Below, piece by piece: positions 61,133 to 64,000 of a stretch of DNA of 64,000 nucleotides. Within the stretch, counting starts at the first letter, position 1; every line of letters starts with the position of its first letter. The translations under genes and the position numbers were made by a program. The stretch is from Flexivirga aerilata (GTDB lineage Bacteria; Actinomycetota; Actinomycetes; Actinomycetales; Dermatophilaceae). The notes beneath the pieces were generated by a model. The model saw only the letters and a program-made list of their open reading frames with translations. It made no database searches and had not been told where the DNA came from. The DNA lies in assembly GCF_013002715.1 (NCBI RefSeq), contig NZ_JABENB010000003.1, positions 434,001 to 498,000 on the forward strand, read 5' to 3'.

Positions 61133-61138
61133 AATCTA
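61133..61138 (-). promoter_or_regulatory. -10 box of uvrB (leaderless)
   Basis: TAGATT on the minus strand ends 6 nt before the ATG at 61126, with no ribosome site. No LexA-type palindrome is seen within the intergenic gap. Confidence 0.55.
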
Positions 61139-61183
61139 AACGTCGGCACCGACACGGCGATTCCCGAAGGGGCAGATCGACGC

Positions 61184-62152
61184 TCAGCGGTAGAGCGCGG
61201 GACGCTCCATCAACTCGACCGGCACCGTCGCGCCGCCGTCGGCCAGCGCCCGCACGCCCGCGTCGCAGACCGCGGCCGCGGCATACCCGTCCCAGGCGGT
61301 CGGGCCGTCCTGCACCCCGCGGGTGACAGAGCCCGCCCACTGCCGCAGCTCGGCGACGAAGGCCGGGCCGAACCGCGCGTTGTGGTCCATCCCCTGCGGC
61401 CCGTCGCCGAGCCGCATCGTGCCGGTCTCGGCCACTACCTCGCAGCCGACGTCGTAGGAGTGCCGGTTGTTGACGAAGATCTCGACACCGACCCACACCC
61501 CCGAGGCGCTGGTGAGGACCAGCACCAACGGGTCCTGCAGCTGCGTGCACCGGTGACGGGTCGGGCGCGGGCGGTCGACGCGGGCCGAGCAGATCTCCTC
61601 GCCGAGCAGCCACCGGACGATGTCGATGTCGTGGATGCCGGTGTCGGTGATCGACATCTCGCGGGTGTAGCGCTCGGGCACCCGCGGGTTGTGGTGCCGG
61701 CTGTGCACGATCAGTGGCGCACCGAACTCGCCGGACGCCACGGTGTCCCGCAGGTGCCGGTATGCCGCATCGAACCTGCGCATGAAGCCGACCGTCACGA
61801 GCCGTTCGCCGCGAGCCTGCTCGGCCCGCATGATCTCGGCGCAGTCACCCGCCGAGGGAGCCAGCGGCTTCTCGCAGAAGACCGGCTTGCCCCTCTCGAT
61901 CGCCGTGATGACGGCAGGGGCGTGCGCCGGCCCGGAGCTGCAGACCAGCACGGCGTCGACCTCCCGCGCGGCGATCAGGTCGCGCGGGTCGGCGAAGGGG
62001 ACGGCGCCGAACTCGGCGGCGACCCGAGCAGCGTGCTCCGGATCGAGGTCGCTCACCCCGGTGATCTCCACGCCCGGCACCTGCGTGGCCAGCCGGGTCA
62101 GATGTGACCGTCCCATCGCACCCAGGCCGATCATGCCGACGCGCACCGTCAT
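61184..62152 (-). CDS. Gfo/Idh/MocA oxidoreductase (inositol 2-dehydrogenase-like)
   Basis: The 322-residue protein has the NAD site MIGLGAMGRSHL, the family EKPLA motif, and the active-site stretch ITDTGIHDIDIVRWLL. It resembles myo-inositol/scyllo-inositol dehydrogenases, and the company of IolE- and IolB-like genes supports inositol. ATG 62152 overlaps the stop of the upstream isomerase gene by 4 nt; the longer frame has no support. It is the last gene of the truncated inositol operon. Confidence 0.9.
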   Translation of the reverse strand: MTVRVGMIGLGAMGRSHLTRLATQVPGVEITGVSDLDPEHAARVAAEFGAVPFADPRDLIAAREVDAVLVCSSGPAHAPAVITAIERGKPVFCEKPLAPSAGDCAEIMRAEQARGERLVTVGFMRRFDAAYRHLRDTVASGEFGAPLIVHSRHHNPRVPERYTREMSITDTGIHDIDIVRWLLGEEICSARVDRPRPTRHRCTQLQDPLVLVLTSASGVWVGVEIFVNNRHSYDVGCEVVAETGTMRLGDGPQGMDHNARFGPAFVAELRQWAGSVTRGVQDGPTAWDGYAAAAVCDAGVRALADGGATVPVELMERPALYR

Positions 62153-63075
62153 TCCTGCTCTCGCGCTTGCGGATTCGCGGGATCCCCGAGCCCGTGCGCT
62201 GCGAGATAGCGGCGGGTGCGGATCGCGTTGGGCAGCGGGTATGCCGAATCGCACGGATACATGTCCTGCTCGCAGATGCAGTAGAGCGGCTTGTCGAGCG
62301 CACCCAGCGCGTCGATGACCGAGGGCAGGTCGGGCTCGCCCGCGGGTGGTGCGACCGACGCGTGGTGGGCGACGGCCTTCGCGAAACTCCAGTCCTCGTC
62401 GTGCGCTCGGCGCACGACGGCCGGATCCATCGCCTTGATGTGCACGTAGGAGATGCGGTCGGGATAGCTGCGGATCAGGTCGAGGTTGTCGCCCCCGCCA
62501 TACACGATGTGACCGGTGTCGAGGCAGAAGCCGACGTATGACGGGTCGGTCGCTCCGAAGACGCGATCGATGTCCTCCCGGGTCTCGATGTGCGAGTCAC
62601 CGTGGGGGTGCAGCACCAGCTGCAGACCGTAGTCCTCCTTCATGATCCGCCCGAGGCGGTTGGCGTTGTCGACGTAGAGCTCCCACGCATGGGCGGAAAG
62701 GGTTCTCTCGTCGATGAATTCGCCGGTGTGCTCGTCGCGGAACATCGGCGGAAGGTGCACGACGAACTCCGCACCGAGAGCGGCGTGGGTCTCGGCGATG
62801 GCCCGAAAGGTGCGCTCGGTGTCCGGCCAGGCCTCCGCCTTGTGCAGCACACCCCACCCGGTGCCGGCGACGACTCGCATGCCGCGAGCGTCCAGCTCCG
62901 CTCCGAGTCGTGCGGGATCGGTCGGGAAGTAGCCGAAGGGCCCGGTCTCGAGCACCGAGAAGCCGGCCTCGGCCATCTCATCGAGGGCCGTCTGCCACGG
63001 GATCTGCCGGGGGTCGTCGGCAAACCACACGCCCCATTGGTCCGGGCAGACGCCGATCGTGAGCTGCTCGATCAT
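62149..63075 (-). CDS. Sugar isomerase/dehydratase TIM-barrel protein (IolE/IolH-like)
   Basis: The 308-residue TIM barrel of the AP-endonuclease-2/xylose-isomerase superfamily starts IGVCPDQWGVWFADDPRQIPW, close to inosose dehydratase (IolE). Metal ligands are visible as E in FSVLETGPFGYF, HPHGDSH and CLDTGHIVYGGGD. IolE removes water from scyllo-inosose, the product of the dehydrogenase. It overlaps iolB and the oxidoreductase gene by 4 nt each. Confidence 0.87.
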   Translation of the reverse strand: MIEQLTIGVCPDQWGVWFADDPRQIPWQTALDEMAEAGFSVLETGPFGYFPTDPARLGAELDARGMRVVAGTGWGVLHKAEAWPDTERTFRAIAETHAALGAEFVVHLPPMFRDEHTGEFIDERTLSAHAWELYVDNANRLGRIMKEDYGLQLVLHPHGDSHIETREDIDRVFGATDPSYVGFCLDTGHIVYGGGDNLDLIRSYPDRISYVHIKAMDPAVVRRAHDEDWSFAKAVAHHASVAPPAGEPDLPSVIDALGALDKPLYCICEQDMYPCDSAYPLPNAIRTRRYLAAHGLGDPANPQAREQE

Positions 63076-63980
63076 CGGCCGCTCCCCTCCTCACGACCGA
63101 ACGGCAGTCGTGCGTCTACGGATTCACCCTTCCACGTGGTGCGCACCCACGCGTGCGCGGGATCGTCGCGGATCAGCCAGACCCGTTCGTCATCCGGTCC
63201 GGCCATCACGTTGAGGTAGTAGAGGTCGTAACCGGGCGGCGCCATGGCCGGGCCGTGCCAGCCGTGCGGCACCAGCAGCACGTCGCCGTTGCGGACCGGG
63301 ACGCGCACGTCGATCGGCCGGTCGTCCGTGCCCGAGATGCAGCAGTAGCCCATCGGATCCGACGCGGGCGGGGCAGTCGACGCGGCACGTGCCTCGAAGT
63401 AGTAGATCTCCTCCAGCTCCGACTCCTCGCCGGGCCGGTGTTCGTCGTGCTTGTGCGGCGGATAGGAGCTCCAATTGCCGGACGGGGTGATCACCTCGCA
63501 GGCGATGATCGAACTCCCCGGCATGACGTCGGGGGTGCCGAAGTTGTGCACCTGACGCGAGCACGCGCCGGCGCCGCGCAGCTCGATCGGCACCTCGCTG
63601 CCCCGGACGACGGCGAACGGCACGTCGGCCTTGGCGCGGGCGGCACAGAGCGCGACCCGGACGTCGCCGACGGCGCGCAGGAGGAAGGACCGCCCCCTCG
63701 GCAGGTAGGCGCAGTCCGCGACGCCGTGGAAGACCGACGCTCGGCCGGCGAGAGTCTCGCGGCGGCCGTCGGCCTCCACCTCGACGTCGCCCCCGGACAG
63801 CGGCAGCACGATGTATTCGTCGGCGCCGGACACGATCCTTCGAGTCTCGCCGTCGGCCAGGTCGGCGACCAGCAATCCAGTGTGTTTCCAGGCACTTCCG
63901 TCGGGCCGGATCGCCACGTCGTACCCGTCCTCCCGGGACAAGCCGAGCGGACGGAACCACCCGCCTGCGTCGAGGCTCAT
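63072..63980 (-). CDS. iolB: 5-deoxy-glucuronate isomerase IolB
   Basis: IolB converts 5-deoxy-glucuronate to 2-deoxy-5-keto-gluconate in inositol degradation. The 302-residue double cupin has GNWSSYPPHKHDEHRP and LEEIYYFEARA (metal ligands H, H, E), and VLLVPHGWHGPAMAPPGYDLYYLNVMAG. The ATG overlaps a putative upstream stop (ATGA). The operon continues past the window edge, so iolC, iolD and transport genes may follow upstream. Confidence 0.93.
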   Translation of the reverse strand: MSLDAGGWFRPLGLSREDGYDVAIRPDGSAWKHTGLLVADLADGETRRIVSGADEYIVLPLSGGDVEVEADGRRETLAGRASVFHGVADCAYLPRGRSFLLRAVGDVRVALCAARAKADVPFAVVRGSEVPIELRGAGACSRQVHNFGTPDVMPGSSIIACEVITPSGNWSSYPPHKHDEHRPGEESELEEIYYFEARAASTAPPASDPMGYCCISGTDDRPIDVRVPVRNGDVLLVPHGWHGPAMAPPGYDLYYLNVMAGPDDERVWLIRDDPAHAWVRTTWKGESVDARLPFGREEGSGR

Positions 63981-64000
63981 CGTCGTCCACCCGCGTCCTC
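63977..64000 (-). CDS. Last codons of an upstream gene of the inositol operon (truncated)
   Basis: Read on the minus strand the final bases form the frame E-D-A-G-G-R-R followed by TGA, which overlaps the iolB ATG in the ATGA style used throughout this operon. Seven codons are too few to identify the gene; an iol gene is expected from the context. Confidence 0.3.
   Translation of the reverse strand, partial: EDAGGRR

Overview
The window is GC-rich, gene-dense chromosomal DNA from an actinobacterium, probably of the order Micrococcales. The evidence is an actinobacterial suf operon with a SufR-type regulator, RbpA, WhiA, OpcA, a 13E12/DUF222-HNH gene, many GTG starts, many 1-4 nt stop/start overlaps, and at least eight genes with a TANNNT -10 box ending 6-8 nt before the start codon (leaderless signature). 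Gene order follows the long actinobacterial block known from mycobacteria and streptomycetes: suf, ABC/ctaA, ctaB/tkt, the pentose-phosphate operon, secG, tpi-pgk-gap, whiA-yvcK-rapZ-uvrC. The species cannot be named from sequence alone.

Layout. 1-243: end of an AMIN-like secreted protein, then a phased ACTTGTCACG repeat array (265-394). 439-7075: Fe-S assembly operon sufR-B-D-Rieske-C-S-U-T on the minus strand, with a SufR operator at its 5' end. 7154-10966: secreted GH3 enzyme, an ABC exporter and heme A synthase. 10936-13750: ferrous iron uptake feoA-feoB with a linked nfu gene and an IdeR/DtxR-like box. 13861-23490: heme O synthase facing the operon tkt-tal-pgi-zwf-opcA-pgl. 23468-29422: an accessory insertion with GNAT and VOC genes, a DUF222-HNH gene under a LexA-like box, a PheS-like orphan ligase preceded by a 23-codon ORF and a hairpin, and an ArsR-SRPBCC-VOC operon with two palindromic operators. 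29472-38527: rbpA-secG, tpi-pgk-gap, whiA-yvcK-rapZ-uvrC. 38637-42442: a Rieske lipoprotein and uvrA. 42513-47849: GH15, MBL hydrolase, cytoplasmic-looking NlpC/P60, EamA exporter and a tartrate/malate dehydrogenase-like gene.

47914-58635 is the most interesting part. An MHS-type transporter, class III aminotransferase, semialdehyde dehydrogenase, GntR/FCD regulator, M20 deacylase, fold-type I aminotransferase, metal-ligand-less M24 (ectoine-hydrolase-like) enzyme, D-2-hydroxyacid dehydrogenase and EutB-like dehydratase fit an ectoine/hydroxyectoine degradation system. Two near-identical 14-bp palindromes (GATTGTYGACAATC) lie in its two divergent promoter regions and could put all nine genes under the GntR protein. 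58623-61126 holds a DUF3817 protein and uvrB. The right end (61184-64000) holds part of an inositol-catabolism operon.
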